Shown here piece by piece: positions 8,228 through 18,170 of a stretch of 50,913 nucleotides of DNA. Position numbers and translations under genes: made by a program. Under the pieces are notes generated by a model that saw nothing but the letters and a program-made list of their open reading frames with translations, was not told the origin of the DNA and did no database searches. Source of the DNA: Methylibium sp. (GTDB lineage Bacteria; Pseudomonadota; Gammaproteobacteria; Burkholderiales; Burkholderiaceae_C). The DNA lies in assembly GCA_013824165.1 (NCBI GenBank), contig PNNH01000044.1, forward strand, positions 1 to 50,913. Direction: 5' to 3'. Each line of letters opens with the position of its first letter. The first letter of the stretch is position 1.

Positions 8228-9126
8228 GCGAGCCAGCACCCGCCGCAGCGGCCCAGCAAAGCGATGTGGTGCTTGTCACCGGCGTCTCCGGCGGCGGCAA
8301 GTCGGTCACCATGCATGCGCTGGAAGACGCGGGCTTCTTCTGCGTGGACAACCTGCCGCCCGAACTGCTCGTCGACTTCCTGACCCTTGAGAAGCAACGC
8401 GGCAAACGGCGCGTCGCCATTGCCGTGGATGTGCGCAGCGCCGGCTCGCTGCCGCACCTGCTGCCGCTGATCAAGCAACTGCGCAGCGAAGGCGTGCGCG
8501 TGCGCTCGATCTTCCTGGACGCGGACACCAATGCGCTGATGCGGCGCTTCTCCGAGACGCGCCGCCCCCACCCGCTGCGCAACGACATCAAGGACGACGG
8601 CCAGGACGAGCATCGCGCGTTGCTGGACGCCATCGAGCTGGAGCGCGAGCTGCTGTCAGCGCTGCGCGTCGAATCCACCGTGATCGACACCAGCCTGCTG
8701 CGCCCGGCGCAGCTGCGCGCCTGGGTGCGAGATCTGGTGGTGGTGGATGGCAACTCGCTGACGCTGGTGTTCGAGTCCTTCGCCTTCAAGCATGGCGTGC
8801 CCAGCGATGCCGATTTCGTCTTCGATGTGCGCGTGCTGCCCAACCCCTATTACGACCGCGATTTGCGACCGCTGACCGGCCGTGATGCGCCGGTTGCCGA
8901 CTTTCTGCAGGCGCAGCCCGAGGTCAATCTGATGCTGGGCCAGATCAGCGGCTTCATGCGCCAGTGGCTGCCAGCTTTTGCCGCTGACCATCGCAGCTAC
9001 CTGACTGTGGCCATCGGCTGCACCGGCGGCCAGCACCGCTCGGTCTATCTGGTCGAGACGCTTGCGCGCCAGTTCGGGAGCCACGGCCATGTGCTGAAGC
9101 GCCACCGCGAGTTGGACGCCAAGTAG
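8224..9126 (+). CDS. rapZ: RNase adapter protein RapZ
   Basis: This 300-residue P-loop protein (formerly YvcJ/YhbJ) has Walker A GVSGGGKS at residues 20-27, then the conserved [12 protein letters not shown] segment. The C-terminal domain carries [15 protein letters not shown]. In E. coli RapZ guides RNase E to the small RNA GlmZ and so controls glucosamine-6-phosphate synthase. It usually neighbours hprK or pts genes; here it is translationally coupled to recN instead, with no pts gene in the window. Confidence 0.93.
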   Translation: MSEPAPAAAAQQSDVVLVTGVSGGGKSVTMHALEDAGFFCVDNLPPELLVDFLTLEKQRGKRRVAIAVDVRSAGSLPHLLPLIKQLRSEGVRVRSIFLDADTNALMRRFSETRRPHPLRNDIKDDGQDEHRALLDAIELERELLSALRVESTVIDTSLLRPAQLRAWVRDLVVVDGNSLTLVFESFAFKHGVPSDADFVFDVRVLPNPYYDRDLRPLTGRDAPVADFLQAQPEVNLMLGQISGFMRQWLPAFAADHRSYLTVAIGCTGGQHRSVYLVETLARQFGSHGHVLKRHRELDAK

Positions 9127-9138
9127 GCGCCGCCGGGC

Positions 9139-9450
9139 TCAGGCGCTGTTCTGGGCGCTGCTGTCCTCTTGGCTGGACATCAGCACCAGTGCGACAACCG
9201 AGACAATCGGGAACAGCAGCACCATGCCCACCACCCAGGGCCAGACGGCGCGGCCATCGCGCGCGATCGCCAGGCCCATATAGGTCCAGTGCGCGATCAG
9301 GCTGATCGCCAGGCCGATGCCGTACATCGCGCCACGCGCAGCCGATGCCGATTCTTCATCGGCGCCGGAAACCAGCATCCACAGGCAGACGAAGCCAATG
9401 CCCGCTGCGATCAGGGCGGATTCCACGGCTTTGCGCACGGGTGCTTTCAT
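9139..9450 (-). CDS. small membrane protein of unknown function
   Basis: This 103-residue protein has three hydrophobic segments, at about residues 12-29 (ALIAAGIGFVCLWML), 42-62 (MYGIGLAISLIAHWTYMGLA) and 69-92 (VWPWVVGMVLLFPIVSVVALV), and a polar QEDSSAQN tail. No family is recognised. It is minus-strand and lies 46 nt downstream of the mutM-mutY pair, so it could be the last gene of that transcript. Confidence 0.6.
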   Translation of the reverse strand: MKAPVRKAVESALIAAGIGFVCLWMLVSGADEESASAARGAMYGIGLAISLIAHWTYMGLAIARDGRAVWPWVVGMVLLFPIVSVVALVLMSSQEDSSAQNSA

Positions 9451-9496
9451 AGTGAGTTCCTTGCAAGAGGCGGCAGAGCATAAGCCAGCCTGAGGC

Positions 9497-10510
9497 TCAT
9501 GCCAAAAGACGCTTCAGTGGCGCGGGCAGCGCATAGCTGGCCAGCTCCTCCCGGGCGACCCAGCGCCCTTCGCCCGTTCCTGCTGCGGCGCCCAGCGCAG
9601 CGCGGCGCGGGTGCAGCACCCAGTCGAAGTGGGTCAGCGCATGCTCGATGCGAGGCATCACTTCCAGCTCGCCCTGCGCGCCCATGCTGAGCGCCTGCGC
9701 CGCCAGGGCCGCCTCGTCATCGAAAACCGGCAAGGTCCACAGCCCGGCCCAGACGCCGCGCTCCGGCCGCTGCTCCAGCCAGATGCGGCCGCCATGCTCC
9801 AGCCACAGCCACCAGTTCTCGCGGCGGCCGCGCTTGAGCTTGCGCGTCTTGATCGGGTAGGCCGTCGGATCACCACCGGCACGTGCGCGGCACAAGTCGC
9901 TGACCGGGCACAGCAGACATTGCGGTGAGCGCGCGGTGCACAGCGTCGCGCCCAGGTCCATCAGGCCCTGGGTGTAGGCCGCCATGTCGGCCGCCGGCTC
10001 GGGCAGCAAGGCATCGGCCAGCCGCCACAGGCGTTTTTCCTGCGCGCTGCTGGCCAGGTCGCCGTCGAAGGCCAGCAAGCGGCCGAGCACGCGCTTGACG
10101 TTGCCGTCGAGGATGGCCACCCGCTCGTCGAAACAAAAGGCGGCAATCGCTGCCGCGGTGGAGCGGCCGATGCCGGGCAGCTCTGTCAGCAACGCGGCAC
10201 TGCGCGGGAACTCGCCGTCATAGCGCTCGCACACGGCCTGGGCGCAGCGGTGCAAATTGCGCGCGCGGCTGTAGTAGCCCAGGCCCTGCCACATCGCCAG
10301 CACCTCGTCGAGCTGCGCCGCCGCCAGCGCGCGAACATCCGGGAAGCGTTCGAGGAAGCGCTGGTAGTAGCCCAGCACGGTGCTGACCTGGGTCTGCTGC
10401 AGCATGATCTCGGACAGCCACACGCGGTAAGGATCGCGTGTGCGCTGCCAAGGCAATGCATGGCGCCCATGCTGGCGCTGCCAGGCCACCAGCAGGGCCG
10501 AAAAATCCAT
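9497..10510 (-). CDS. mutY: adenine DNA glycosylase MutY
   Basis: This 337-residue glycosylase removes adenine mispaired with 8-oxoguanine. The catalytic glutamate is in WLSEIMLQQTQ (E34). The helix-hairpin-helix reads LTELPGIGRSTAAAIAAFCF and the catalytic aspartate is in ILDGNVKRVLGR (D135). The 4Fe-4S ligands are C191, C198, C201 and C207 (C-x6-C-x2-C-x5-C), almost exactly the E. coli spacing. A NUDIX-like 8-oxoG recognition domain follows. Start: MDFSALL at 10510; an alternative MPKEIEAE start at 10552 would overlap the mutM end by 16 nt. The neighbour mutM acts in the same GO repair pathway. Confidence 0.95.
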   Translation of the reverse strand: MDFSALLVAWQRQHGRHALPWQRTRDPYRVWLSEIMLQQTQVSTVLGYYQRFLERFPDVRALAAAQLDEVLAMWQGLGYYSRARNLHRCAQAVCERYDGEFPRSAALLTELPGIGRSTAAAIAAFCFDERVAILDGNVKRVLGRLLAFDGDLASSAQEKRLWRLADALLPEPAADMAAYTQGLMDLGATLCTARSPQCLLCPVSDLCRARAGGDPTAYPIKTRKLKRGRRENWWLWLEHGGRIWLEQRPERGVWAGLWTLPVFDDEAALAAQALSMGAQGELEVMPRIEHALTHFDWVLHPRRAALGAAAGTGEGRWVAREELASYALPAPLKRLLA

Positions 10511-10536
10511 GGGCAGCGCGGAGATCAACTCCGCCT

Positions 10537-11370
10537 CTATCTCTTTTGGCATGTGGGGCAGAAGAAGGTGGAGCGTTGGCCTTGCACGATGCGCCGGATC
10601 TTCGTGCCGCAGACGCGGCAAGGTTCGCCCTCGCGGCCGTAGACCTGGGCCTGCATCTGAAAGCTGCCGGCCACGCCGTGGGCATCCTTGAAGTCGCGCA
10701 AGGTGGTGCCGCCAGCAGCCAGCGCGGCGCCCAGCACGTCGCGCAAGGCCTTTGCGAGTCGCTCGCAGCGCGGGCCGCTGATCTTCTGGGCGGGCGTGCG
10801 GGGGTCGATGCCAGCCAGGAACAGGGACTCGCAAGCGTAGATATTGCCGGCGCCCACCACGATGTCGCCCGCCAGCAAGGCCTGCTTGATGGCAACCCGG
10901 CGTCCGGACAGGCCCAGCTTTAGGTGCCGGCCGTCGAAGCGCGGATCGAAAGGTTCCAGCCCCAGCCCGGCCAGCAGCTTGGCAGCCGGGTCGCAGTCCA
11001 GGCCCGGCGACCACACGACGGCACCGAAGCGCCGCGGATCGTTCAGCCGCAGTTCGCCCCGATCGGTGAGCAGATCGAAATGGTCGTGCGGCCCGGGCGG
11101 CGGCTGATGCTCGCGAAAGGCCAGCGAGCCGGACATGCCCAGGTGCAGCAAGAGCCCGCCACTGTCCTCAGGCAATGGAGCGACCAGCGGCAGCCAGATG
11201 TACTTGCCACGGCGGCTGACCGGGCCGACGCGCAAGCCGACCAGGCGCGCGGCTTCGACGCCCAGCGGCCAGCGCAAGGGCTTGCCCAGGCGCAGCGCCA
11301 GCACCCGGGCGCCCTCGATCGCAGGCGCGAAACTGCGGCGGCTGATCTCGACTTCGGGCAACTCTGGCAT
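10537..11370 (-). CDS. mutM: formamidopyrimidine-DNA glycosylase MutM (Fpg)
   Basis: This 277-residue protein excises 8-oxoguanine and FaPy lesions. It begins MPELPEVE with catalytic P2 and E3; K56 lies in RRGKYIW. The C-terminal zinc finger uses C251, C254, C271 and C274 (CRVC...CPTC). The HhTH region holds GAGNIYACE. The frame is open well upstream, but the MPELPEVE start is decisive. It lies directly upstream of mutY and is divergent from the TPR gene across about 93 nt that must hold both promoters. Confidence 0.97.
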   Translation of the reverse strand: MPELPEVEISRRSFAPAIEGARVLALRLGKPLRWPLGVEAARLVGLRVGPVSRRGKYIWLPLVAPLPEDSGGLLLHLGMSGSLAFREHQPPPGPHDHFDLLTDRGELRLNDPRRFGAVVWSPGLDCDPAAKLLAGLGLEPFDPRFDGRHLKLGLSGRRVAIKQALLAGDIVVGAGNIYACESLFLAGIDPRTPAQKISGPRCERLAKALRDVLGAALAAGGTTLRDFKDAHGVAGSFQMQAQVYGREGEPCRVCGTKIRRIVQGQRSTFFCPTCQKR

Positions 11371-11463
11371 GGGCGCGATGATACGGGCGCCCCCCAAAGA
11401 CCCCCTCCTACAATCCAGCAACAAGAAGTCGGCATCATGGCGGTGTCGCAGCCCGGAGGCTCC

Positions 11464-13206
11464 ATGCCCAAGTTCCACCCTCGTCCCGCAAAGCACTGGC
11501 TGCCCGCCATCGCCCTGGCCCTGCTGAGCCCGGCCCTGCATGCCGATGCCCAGGCCGCGCCTGCACCGGTGAGCAATTCCCAGATGGACGCGCCCTTGTT
11601 CCATCAGCTGCTGGTCGGTGAGCTTGAGCTGCGCACTGGCCAGCCTGCGGTGGCTTACCAGCTGCTGCTGGATGCCGCGAGGCGCACTGGCGACGAGGCC
11701 CTGTTCAAGCGGGTCGTCAATATCGCGCTGCAGGCCCGGGCCGGGGATCAGGCCCTGATCGCTGCCCGCGCCTGGCGAGAGTCGCTGCCGCAGTCGGTCG
11801 AAGCCCTGCAGATGATTCTTCAGCTGGTCGCGGTGCTGAACCGGCCGGCAGAAGCCGCCGAGCCCCTGTCGGCCCTGCTGAGGCTGTCGCCGCCGATGCA
11901 GCGCCCGGGCGTGCTCGCCTCGATGCCGCGGCTGTTCCAGCGCTCGCCCGAACCCAAGAAGGTGCTTCAAGCCCTTCAACCGGTGCTGCAATCCGCCCGA
12001 AACCAGGCAGGCTCGGCCCTGATGGCTTCGATGGTGCTGGGCCGCCTGGCCTTGAATGCCGGCGAGCCGAAGCTGGCGCTTGAAATGGCCCAGGCAGGAG
12101 TCAAGGACTTTGCCGAGGCCGACGAGCCGCTGCTGCTGGCGCTCGACGTGATGCCAGCGCTGGCCGAGGCCGAAGGACTGGTAACTACCAGGCTGCAGGC
12201 CCAGCCCCAACAGCATGTGCTGCGCATGGCCTACGGGCGGACGCTGGCTCGAATGCAGCGTTCTGGCGATGCCGCAGAAGAGTTCCGCCGCGTCACCGAG
12301 GCCGCGCCCGAGATGCACCAGGCCTGGTATTCGCTCGGTGCGCTGGAGCTTGAACTGCGGCATCCGAAGGAAGCCGAGCGCGCGCTCTCGACCTTCCTGG
12401 AGCGGCTCGACGCCAGTCCGGATGCCGAGAACAAGGACATGCGCCAGCAGGCCTGGCTGATGCTGGCACAAGCGACGGAAATGCGCGGCGACCTCAAGGC
12501 CGCTCAGGCCTGGCTCGCCAAGGTCGATCTGCCGCAACGCCAGCTTGAAGTGAATTTCCGGCGCGCCTCGCTGCTGGCGCGCCAAGGCCAGGTGGCCGAA
12601 GCGCGCAAGCTGCTTCAGGACATGCCCGGAGAGCGTGATGAAGACCGCCGCGCCAAGCTGCTGGCGGAATCACAGCTGATGCGGGACCTGCAGGACTGGC
12701 AGCAGGCCTACGCCGTGCTTGCCACCGCCAATCAGCAGTTCACCAACGATGTCGACATGCTCTACGAGCAGGCGATGATGGCCGAGAAGATCGGGCGGCT
12801 CGACGAGATGGAGCAGCTGCTGCGCCGCGTCATGGAGATCAAGCCCGAGCACTACCACGCCTACAACGCACTGGGCTATTCGCTGGCTGAGCGCAGCCTG
12901 CGCCTGAGCGAGGCTCGCACCTTGATCGCCAAGGCGCTGGAATTCGCCCCCGGCGAGCCCTTCATCGTCGACAGCCTGGGCTGGGTGGAATTCCGGCTGG
13001 GCAATCATGCGGAAGCGCTGCGCCTGCTGCGCCAGGCCTACAAGGCCCGGCCCGACGCCGAGATTGCCGCGCACCTGGGCGAGGTGCTGTGGGTCACGGG
13101 CGAACGCGATGAAGCACAGCGCGTCTGGCGCGAAGGCAGCCAGCGTGATCCCAAGAATGAAGCGCTGCGCGAGACCGTCAAGCGCCTGCAGGGCGCCCGC
13201 CCCTGA
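11464..13206 (+). CDS. secreted tetratricopeptide-repeat protein
   Basis: This protein of about 580 residues has a Sec signal peptide ([21 protein letters not shown]), so it is periplasmic. It contains repeated TPR-like helical pairs along its length; the clearest are near the C terminus ([19 protein letters not shown] and [20 protein letters not shown]). GGAGG at 11455-11459 lies 4 nt before the ATG at 11464, and another in-frame ATG lies at 11437. It sits just upstream of lolB, as in other betaproteobacteria, which suggests co-transcription and an envelope role, but no function is established from sequence. Confidence 0.85.
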   Translation: MPKFHPRPAKHWLPAIALALLSPALHADAQAAPAPVSNSQMDAPLFHQLLVGELELRTGQPAVAYQLLLDAARRTGDEALFKRVVNIALQARAGDQALIAARAWRESLPQSVEALQMILQLVAVLNRPAEAAEPLSALLRLSPPMQRPGVLASMPRLFQRSPEPKKVLQALQPVLQSARNQAGSALMASMVLGRLALNAGEPKLALEMAQAGVKDFAEADEPLLLALDVMPALAEAEGLVTTRLQAQPQQHVLRMAYGRTLARMQRSGDAAEEFRRVTEAAPEMHQAWYSLGALELELRHPKEAERALSTFLERLDASPDAENKDMRQQAWLMLAQATEMRGDLKAAQAWLAKVDLPQRQLEVNFRRASLLARQGQVAEARKLLQDMPGERDEDRRAKLLAESQLMRDLQDWQQAYAVLATANQQFTNDVDMLYEQAMMAEKIGRLDEMEQLLRRVMEIKPEHYHAYNALGYSLAERSLRLSEARTLIAKALEFAPGEPFIVDSLGWVEFRLGNHAEALRLLRQAYKARPDAEIAAHLGEVLWVTGERDEAQRVWREGSQRDPKNEALRETVKRLQGARP

Positions 13207-13211
13207 GCTTG

Positions 13212-13754
13212 ATGAGCCAAGCCAAGGACTTGCGGCGCCGTCAACTGGGCGCGGCGGCGCTGCTGGCGCTGGCCATCCTGGGCAGCGGCTGCGCCAGCCG
13301 CCCGCCCAGCCAAGACTTCAGCGGCGAGCGTCTGCAAGGGCGGCTGTCGGTGCAGTCGGACGCGGGCAGCAGCGGCAGCAGCGCGTTCGAACTGCTGGGC
13401 AATGCCGATGCCGGACAACTGGAGCTGAGCACACCGCTGGGCAGTCTGGTTGCACGCGCCAGTTGGTCTGCAGGCTCGGTGCTGCTTGAAACGCCCAATG
13501 AAAAGCGCCGCTTCAACAGCCTCGATGAACTGGGGCAGGACTTGCTTGGCGAGCCTGTGCCGGTGGCAGCCCTGTTCGATTGGCTGCGCGCTCGCCCCTG
13601 GCCGCTGTCTGCCTCTGAACCCCTGCCTGCGCCAGCACGCGGCTTCACGCAAATCGGTTGGCGCATCGAGCTTGATCGCTTTGATGACGGTCTGCTCGTG
13701 GCGCGCCGGCTGGCAGCGCCGGCGCTGACGCTGCGGGTGCGCCTCAATCCCTGA
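13212..13754 (+). CDS. lolB: outer-membrane lipoprotein receptor LolB
   Basis: This 180-residue lipoprotein has lipobox LGSGC after the hydrophobic AALLALAILG segment. In the family, LolB takes lipoproteins from LolA and inserts them in the outer membrane. The body has the expected GRLSVQSD strand and an LFDWLRARPWP segment; the latter corresponds to the protruding hydrophobic loop region of LolB. The ATG at 13212 is preceded in frame by TTG at 13209. The lolB-ispE order is conserved in proteobacteria; ispE begins 12 nt downstream. Confidence 0.88.
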   Translation: MSQAKDLRRRQLGAAALLALAILGSGCASRPPSQDFSGERLQGRLSVQSDAGSSGSSAFELLGNADAGQLELSTPLGSLVARASWSAGSVLLETPNEKRRFNSLDELGQDLLGEPVPVAALFDWLRARPWPLSASEPLPAPARGFTQIGWRIELDRFDDGLLVARRLAAPALTLRVRLNP

Positions 13755-13766
13755 ACCTCTTCAGCC

Positions 13767-14738
13767 ATGCTCGCCCTGTACGACGTCCCGGCCCCAGCCA
13801 AACTCAATCTCTTTCTGCATGTGGTGGGCAAGCGCCCCGATGGATACCACCTGCTGCAGTCCCTGTTCGTGCTGATCGATTGGGCCGACACCCTGCACTT
13901 CGAACGACGAAGCGATGGCCTGCTGCAGCGCCACGATCAGGGCGATGCCTTGCCGCCAGACGACCTGTGCCTGCGCGCCGCCCGCAGCCTGCAGCAGGCT
14001 GGCGGAGTCACACAGGGTGCGGACATCCACATCGAGAAACGCCTGCCATCCGGCGCCGGGATGGGCGGAGGCTCGTCCGATGCGGCCTCGACGCTGCTGG
14101 CGCTGAATCGCCTGTGGGGGCTGAACTGGCCGCTGTCCCGCCTGATGAAGCTCGGCCTGAGTCTGGGTGCCGATGTGCCCTTCTTCCTCGGCGGCCGGCA
14201 CGCCTTCGTGGAAGGCATCGGCGAGATCCTGCATCCGCTGGACCTGCCGGCGCAGCGCTATGCCGTGCTGAAGCCCCCGGTCAGCATCGCAACCAAGGAT
14301 ATTTTTTCGAGTTCCCTCTTGGCAAGATCGGAATCCGTGGCTATAGTAGCGGGCTTTCCTGCACACAACAGCGCAGACGTCAAGGCAGACAATGCCAAGA
14401 CATCATCTGACAGTGTGAGCTTGGATGCCGAACGCGCAGCAAGGCTTGTCGGTGGTTTTGGTCGAAACGACCTGCAGCCACCTGCCGAAGCAAGCTGCTC
14501 CGAAGTCAGCCAGGCACTGGGCATGCTCAAGAGCCAGTTCGGCAATAGCCGAATGACGGGTTCAGGCAGTGCGGTATTCGCAAGAATCGGCACTGAAGCA
14601 GGCCTGATAATGCAGGGGGAAACAGGCTCAGAGAGCCAGCCCATGGCGATATGGCCGCAGGATCTTCCGGCGGACTGGGTTGGCAGGATGTGTCGCAGTC
14701 TGGACAGGCACCCGCTTTACGGCTGGGCCGGGGACTGA
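13767..14738 (+). CDS. ispE: 4-diphosphocytidyl-2-C-methyl-D-erythritol kinase (with an insertion)
   Basis: This 323-residue GHMP kinase acts in the MEP isoprenoid pathway. It has PAPAKLNLFLHVVGKRPDGYH at the substrate site, the ATP-binding LPSGAGMGGGSSDAA (residues 93-107), GADVPFFL and the C-terminal MTGSGSAVF. Family members are usually about 280-300 residues. The extra length lies at about residues 185-230 (14319-14456), between TKDIF and GRNDLQP, in S-, A- and D-rich sequence with visibly lower GC. The flanking motifs are intact, so activity is likely. It is followed by tRNA-Gln and prs. Confidence 0.93.
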   Translation: MLALYDVPAPAKLNLFLHVVGKRPDGYHLLQSLFVLIDWADTLHFERRSDGLLQRHDQGDALPPDDLCLRAARSLQQAGGVTQGADIHIEKRLPSGAGMGGGSSDAASTLLALNRLWGLNWPLSRLMKLGLSLGADVPFFLGGRHAFVEGIGEILHPLDLPAQRYAVLKPPVSIATKDIFSSSLLARSESVAIVAGFPAHNSADVKADNAKTSSDSVSLDAERAARLVGGFGRNDLQPPAEASCSEVSQALGMLKSQFGNSRMTGSGSAVFARIGTEAGLIMQGETGSESQPMAIWPQDLPADWVGRMCRSLDRHPLYGWAGD

Positions 14739-14778
14739 AAAAAGTTTTGGGGTGCTGCAGCTCTGCAGTGTCCTGTGT

Positions 14779-14855
14779 AGGGGAGTCGCCAAGTTGGTCA
14801 AGGCATCGGATTTTGATTCCGACATGCGAGGGTTCGAGTCCTTCCTCCCCTGCCA
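14779..14855 (+). tRNA. tRNA-Gln (TTG)
   Basis: This 77-nt tRNA has an encoded CCA. The acceptor AGGGGAG pairs with CTCCCCT, the D arm includes GCCAAGTTGGTCAAGGC, the anticodon loop is TTTTGAT with anticodon TTG, and the T arm contains GGTTCGAGTCC. It lies 40 nt after the ispE stop, so it may be processed from the lolB-ispE transcript or have its own promoter. A CTGCAG-CT-CTGCAG hairpin precedes it. Two hairpins follow. Confidence 0.98.
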
Positions 14856-14864
14856 AATGATTTG

Positions 14865-14886
14865 AGAGTTCCGACTACGGAACTCT
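14865..14886 (+). repeat. 9-bp hairpin after tRNA-Gln
   Basis: AGAGTTCCG (14865-14873) pairs with CGGAACTCT (14878-14886) across a 4-nt loop. There is no T tract, so it is probably a processing or stabilising stem just before the terminator rather than a terminator. Confidence 0.5.
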
Positions 14887-14895
14887 GGATTCGAG

Positions 14896-14917
14896 AAACC
14901 CGGTCTTCGGGTTTTTT
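14896..14917 (+). terminator. rho-independent terminator after tRNA-Gln
   Basis: AAACCCG (14896-14902) pairs with CGGGTTT (14908-14914) around a 5-nt loop, followed by further T residues. It lies between tRNA-Gln and prs, so it would at least partly separate prs from the upstream transcript. Confidence 0.7.
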
Positions 14918-14976
14918 GGTTTCTGAAAGACCCGGACACGATGGCTGGCCACGGGTCCTTTGCAAAAGGATGGCCC

Positions 14977-15939
14977 GTGCTGCTCAATACCGTCCTCTTC
15001 ACCGGGAACGCGAATCCGGTGCTCTCCCAAGAAATCGCCACCCATCTGGGGCTCGAACTCGGCAAAGCTAAGGTCGGCCGTTTTTCGGATGGCGAAGTCG
15101 ACGTTGAGATCCAGCAGAACGTCCGCGCCCGCGATGTGTTCGTGGTTCAGCCGACCTGCGCACCGACAAACGACAATCTGATGGAGTTGTTGGTGATGGT
15201 TGATGCGCTGAAGCGCTCCAGCGCTCGCCGCATCACCGCCGTGATCCCCTATTTCGGCTACGCCCGCCAGGACCGCCGTCCGCGCAGCACCCGCGTGCCG
15301 ATCTCGGCCAAGGTGGTGGCCAATCTGCTGGAAACCGTCGGTGTCGAGCGTGTGCTCACGATGGACCTGCACGCTGACCAGATCCAGGGCTTCTTCGACA
15401 TCCCGGTCGACAACATCTACGCCAGCCCGGTGCTGCTGTCTGACCTGAAGAGCCGCAACTACTCCAATCTGGTGGTGGTCAGCCCCGACGTCGGCGGCGT
15501 GGTGCGCGCCCGTGCGCTGGCCAAGCAGCTGGGCTGCGACCTGGCCATCATCGACAAGCGCCGCCCCGCCGCCAATGTGTCCGAAGTGATGCACGTGATC
15601 GGCGAAATCGACGGCCGCAACTGCGTGATCATGGACGACATGATCGACACGGCAGGCACGCTGGTGAAGGCGGCCGAAGTCTTGAAGGACCGCGGCGCCA
15701 AGAGCGTGTTCGCCTACTGCACCCACCCCATCCTGTCCGGCCCGGCAATCGAGCGCATCTCGAACTCACATCTGGACGAGGTGGTGATCACCAACACGAT
15801 TCCGCTGTCCAACGCCGCGCGCGCCTGCGGCAAGATCCGCCAGCTGTCGGTCGCCTTCCTGTTCGCGGAGACGATCCGCCGCATCTCGGATGGCGAATCG
15901 GTCACTTCGCTGTTCTCGGAGCAGAACAACAATTTCTAA
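14977..15939 (+). CDS. prs: ribose-phosphate pyrophosphokinase
   Basis: This enzyme makes PRPP from ribose-5-phosphate and ATP for purine, pyrimidine, NAD, histidine and tryptophan synthesis. Motifs include [28 protein letters not shown] and the PRPP-binding [11 protein letters not shown]. Taking GTG at 14977 gives 320 residues, close to the usual 315; AAAGGA lies 6 nt before it. An in-frame ATG at 14941 would add 12 residues ([12 protein letters not shown]) with a poorer ribosome site. PRPP feeds the his genes found elsewhere in the window. Confidence 0.96.
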   Translation: MLLNTVLFTGNANPVLSQEIATHLGLELGKAKVGRFSDGEVDVEIQQNVRARDVFVVQPTCAPTNDNLMELLVMVDALKRSSARRITAVIPYFGYARQDRRPRSTRVPISAKVVANLLETVGVERVLTMDLHADQIQGFFDIPVDNIYASPVLLSDLKSRNYSNLVVVSPDVGGVVRARALAKQLGCDLAIIDKRRPAANVSEVMHVIGEIDGRNCVIMDDMIDTAGTLVKAAEVLKDRGAKSVFAYCTHPILSGPAIERISNSHLDEVVITNTIPLSNAARACGKIRQLSVAFLFAETIRRISDGESVTSLFSEQNNNF

Positions 15940-15947
15940 GCATTCAG

Positions 15948-15973
15948 AGGGCTCGGTCGCAAGGCCGGGCCCT
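15948..15973 (+). terminator. hairpin after prs
   Basis: AGGGCTCGG pairs with CCGGGCCCT (one T-G pair) just after the prs stop, with only a weak T-rich tail. It is probably a weak terminator or attenuator between prs and rplY. Confidence 0.5.
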
Positions 15974-16049
15974 TTGTGCGGAAGAGCCTGGTCGCGGGCC
16001 TTCCACCTTCCGAAACGCCATGGTGGCGTTTCTTCATTTGGAGTTAATT

Positions 16050-16673
16050 ATGAAATTCACCGCTTTTGAGCGCACGCTGCAGGGGACCGGAGCGAGCCGC
16101 CGCCTGCGCATCGCTGGCAAGGTGCCTGCCATCGTTTTCGGTGCTGGCGAGCCTGCCATGGTCGAGCTGGACCACAACGCGCTGTTCCACGCGCTGAAGA
16201 AGGAAGCCTTCCACAGCTCCATCCTCGAGATGGAACTGAACGGCGCCGTCACCCAGGTGCTGCTGCGCGACTACCAGCTGCACCCCTACAAGCCGCAAGT
16301 CCTGCACTGCGACTTCCAGCGCGTCGACAACACGACCAAGATCACCAAGAAGGTTCCGCTGCACTTCGTCGGTGAAGCCGAGTCGCCGGCCGTCAAGCTG
16401 GACCACTGCACAGTCAACCACGTGATCACCGAGCTGGCCATCACCTGCCTGGCTCAGCAGCTGCCCGAGTTCATCGAAGTGAACCTGAGCGGCATGACCA
16501 AGGGCCACTCGCTGCATGTCAACGACATCACGCTGCCCGCTGGCATCAAGGTCGTCACGCACGGCAAGCCGAACCCGGTGATCGCCACCCCGGTCGAGCC
16601 GGCAAAGGAAGAAGTGATCGTCGCCGCCGCTCCGGCCGACGATGGCAAGGGCAAGAAGGGCAAGAAGAAGTAA
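16050..16673 (+). CDS. rplY: 50S ribosomal protein L25 (CTC form)
   Basis: This 207-residue protein has an N-terminal L25 5S-rRNA-binding domain (starts [41 protein letters not shown]) and a C-terminal TL5/CTC beta domain. A lysine tail (KGKKGKKK) ends the protein. GGAG lies 7 nt upstream of the ATG. A longer in-frame start at 16020 is not family-like. Position after prs and before pth follows the conserved order. Confidence 0.95.
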   Translation: MKFTAFERTLQGTGASRRLRIAGKVPAIVFGAGEPAMVELDHNALFHALKKEAFHSSILEMELNGAVTQVLLRDYQLHPYKPQVLHCDFQRVDNTTKITKKVPLHFVGEAESPAVKLDHCTVNHVITELAITCLAQQLPEFIEVNLSGMTKGHSLHVNDITLPAGIKVVTHGKPNPVIATPVEPAKEEVIVAAAPADDGKGKKGKKK

Positions 16674-16707
16674 TCACTTCTTCTTCACCCGGCTCACGCC
16701 GCATGTC

Positions 16708-16736
16708 GAAAGGCCCCGCTTGCGGGGCCTTTCTTC
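16708..16736 (+). terminator. rho-independent terminator after rplY
   Basis: AAAGGCCCC and GGGGCCTTT form a strong 9-bp stem around a 6-nt loop, followed by a T/C-rich tract. The stem is symmetric, so it could also act for the minus-strand M20 gene ending at 16750. Confidence 0.85.
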
Positions 16737-16749
16737 TTGGTGCTGCGAT

Positions 16750-18132
16750 TCAGCGCTGCTGCGTGCCGCTGGGCCAGCCCTGCCCCAGGTCGCCGAACAG
16801 CCCCGCCATGATCTTCAAGCCCTGTTCCAGCGTGAACACCGGCAGATGCTCATCCGGCGCATGCTGCGCGCAGGTTGGCACCGAATGCGGCACCCACAGC
16901 GTCGGCAGGCCCAGCACCTCGGCGAAGCAATCATTGGGCAAGGAGCCGCCCAGGTTGGGCAGCAGCACTGGCTCGACGCCGGTGGTCTCGCGCATCGAGG
17001 CCAGCGCCCAGCGCACCCAGGGGCTGTCGGGATCGAGCCTTGTGGCCGCCATGATCTCGGCGCCGGCCTGCCGCAGCTGAACTCGCTCAAAACCCTGCGC
17101 ATCCAGATGCTCCCGCAAGGCCGGCAGGAAGGTGGCCGGGTCACGGCCCACGACGAAGCGGATCTGCATTTGCGCCACCGCCTTGGGCGGGATGGCATTG
17201 ACCGGCTTGTCCGGATTGCCGCACTTGAAGGCCAGCACCTCGATGCTGTTCCAGCCGAACACGCGTTCGGCCGGCGTCAACCCTGGCTCGCCCCAGTCGG
17301 CATCGATCGCTGGCCCACCGGGCTCGCCGGGCTGCACGCCCGCCAGCGCCTCGCGCACCGCAGCCGGCACGGGCGGTGGACGCAAAGCCTCGACGCGGAT
17401 CACGCCGCGTGCGTCGACGATGCTGTGGATGGCCGCCGCCAGCTGCACGCCCGGATTGGCCAGCAAGCCGCCCCAGTTGCCGGAGTGATGGGCGCCGTCG
17501 CGCAGGTCCAGCTCCAGATCGAAATTCATCACCCCGCGCGAGCCGAGGAACAGCGTCGGCTGCTGCTGGCTCAAGCGCGGGCCGTCAGAGGCGATGAAGA
17601 CATCGGCCGCCAGCTGCGCCGCGCGCAACTCGCACTGCATTTTGAGGCCGGGCGAGCCGACTTCCTCGCCCATTTCGAACAGCCACTTGACGTTGAAGCC
17701 CAGCCGGCCGCGCGACTGCAGCACCTGGCCCAAGGCCTGCAGGTTCACGCTGTGCTGGCCCTTGTTGTCGGCCACGCCGCGGCCGTACCAGCGGCCGTCC
17801 TTGGCCTCCAGCGTCCAGGGTGAAGCGGCCTTGCGCCACTTGCTGTCATCACCCGGCACCACATCGCCATGGCCGTACATCAGCACGGTCGGCAAGGCGG
17901 AGGCCTCGTGGCGCTCGGCAAACAGCATCGGCGGCGCGCCGTCCACCGGATTGGGCCAGTCCTCGCAGACAAAGCCCATGGCCTCCAGTTCGGGGCGCAG
18001 CTCCTCGTCGAGATAGCGCCTCAACTCAGGCGCACGCTCGCGGTTCTGGCTCTCGGTGGGAATGGCGACGCGGCGCGTCAGCGTGCGCTGCAGGGTCGCT
18101 AGATCGCTCGTCTCGACAAGTGATGTGTGCAT
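16750..18132 (-). CDS. M20-family zinc metallopeptidase
   Basis: This 460-residue protein resembles the ArgE/DapE/CPG2 and dipeptidase group. Zinc-site motifs are [11 protein letters not shown] (H88, D90), [10 protein letters not shown] (D122) and [10 protein letters not shown] (catalytic/ligand E156-E157); a central dimerisation domain separates the halves and [14 protein letters not shown] near the end supplies the last histidine. No signal peptide is seen, so it is cytoplasmic. The exact substrate cannot be told. It sits on the opposite strand between rplY and pth, which are usually adjacent. Confidence 0.9.
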   Translation of the reverse strand: MHTSLVETSDLATLQRTLTRRVAIPTESQNRERAPELRRYLDEELRPELEAMGFVCEDWPNPVDGAPPMLFAERHEASALPTVLMYGHGDVVPGDDSKWRKAASPWTLEAKDGRWYGRGVADNKGQHSVNLQALGQVLQSRGRLGFNVKWLFEMGEEVGSPGLKMQCELRAAQLAADVFIASDGPRLSQQQPTLFLGSRGVMNFDLELDLRDGAHHSGNWGGLLANPGVQLAAAIHSIVDARGVIRVEALRPPPVPAAVREALAGVQPGEPGGPAIDADWGEPGLTPAERVFGWNSIEVLAFKCGNPDKPVNAIPPKAVAQMQIRFVVGRDPATFLPALREHLDAQGFERVQLRQAGAEIMAATRLDPDSPWVRWALASMRETTGVEPVLLPNLGGSLPNDCFAEVLGLPTLWVPHSVPTCAQHAPDEHLPVFTLEQGLKIMAGLFGDLGQGWPSGTQQR

Positions 18133-18170
18133 GGCCGGATCCTAAGCCAGCGCCGATAATCGCCGCCATC

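Noticed and set aside
9497-11014. A single 505-residue protein covering mutY and part of mutM
   Set aside because: The N-terminal part is an out-of-frame shadow of mutM; MutY motifs begin only after 10552.
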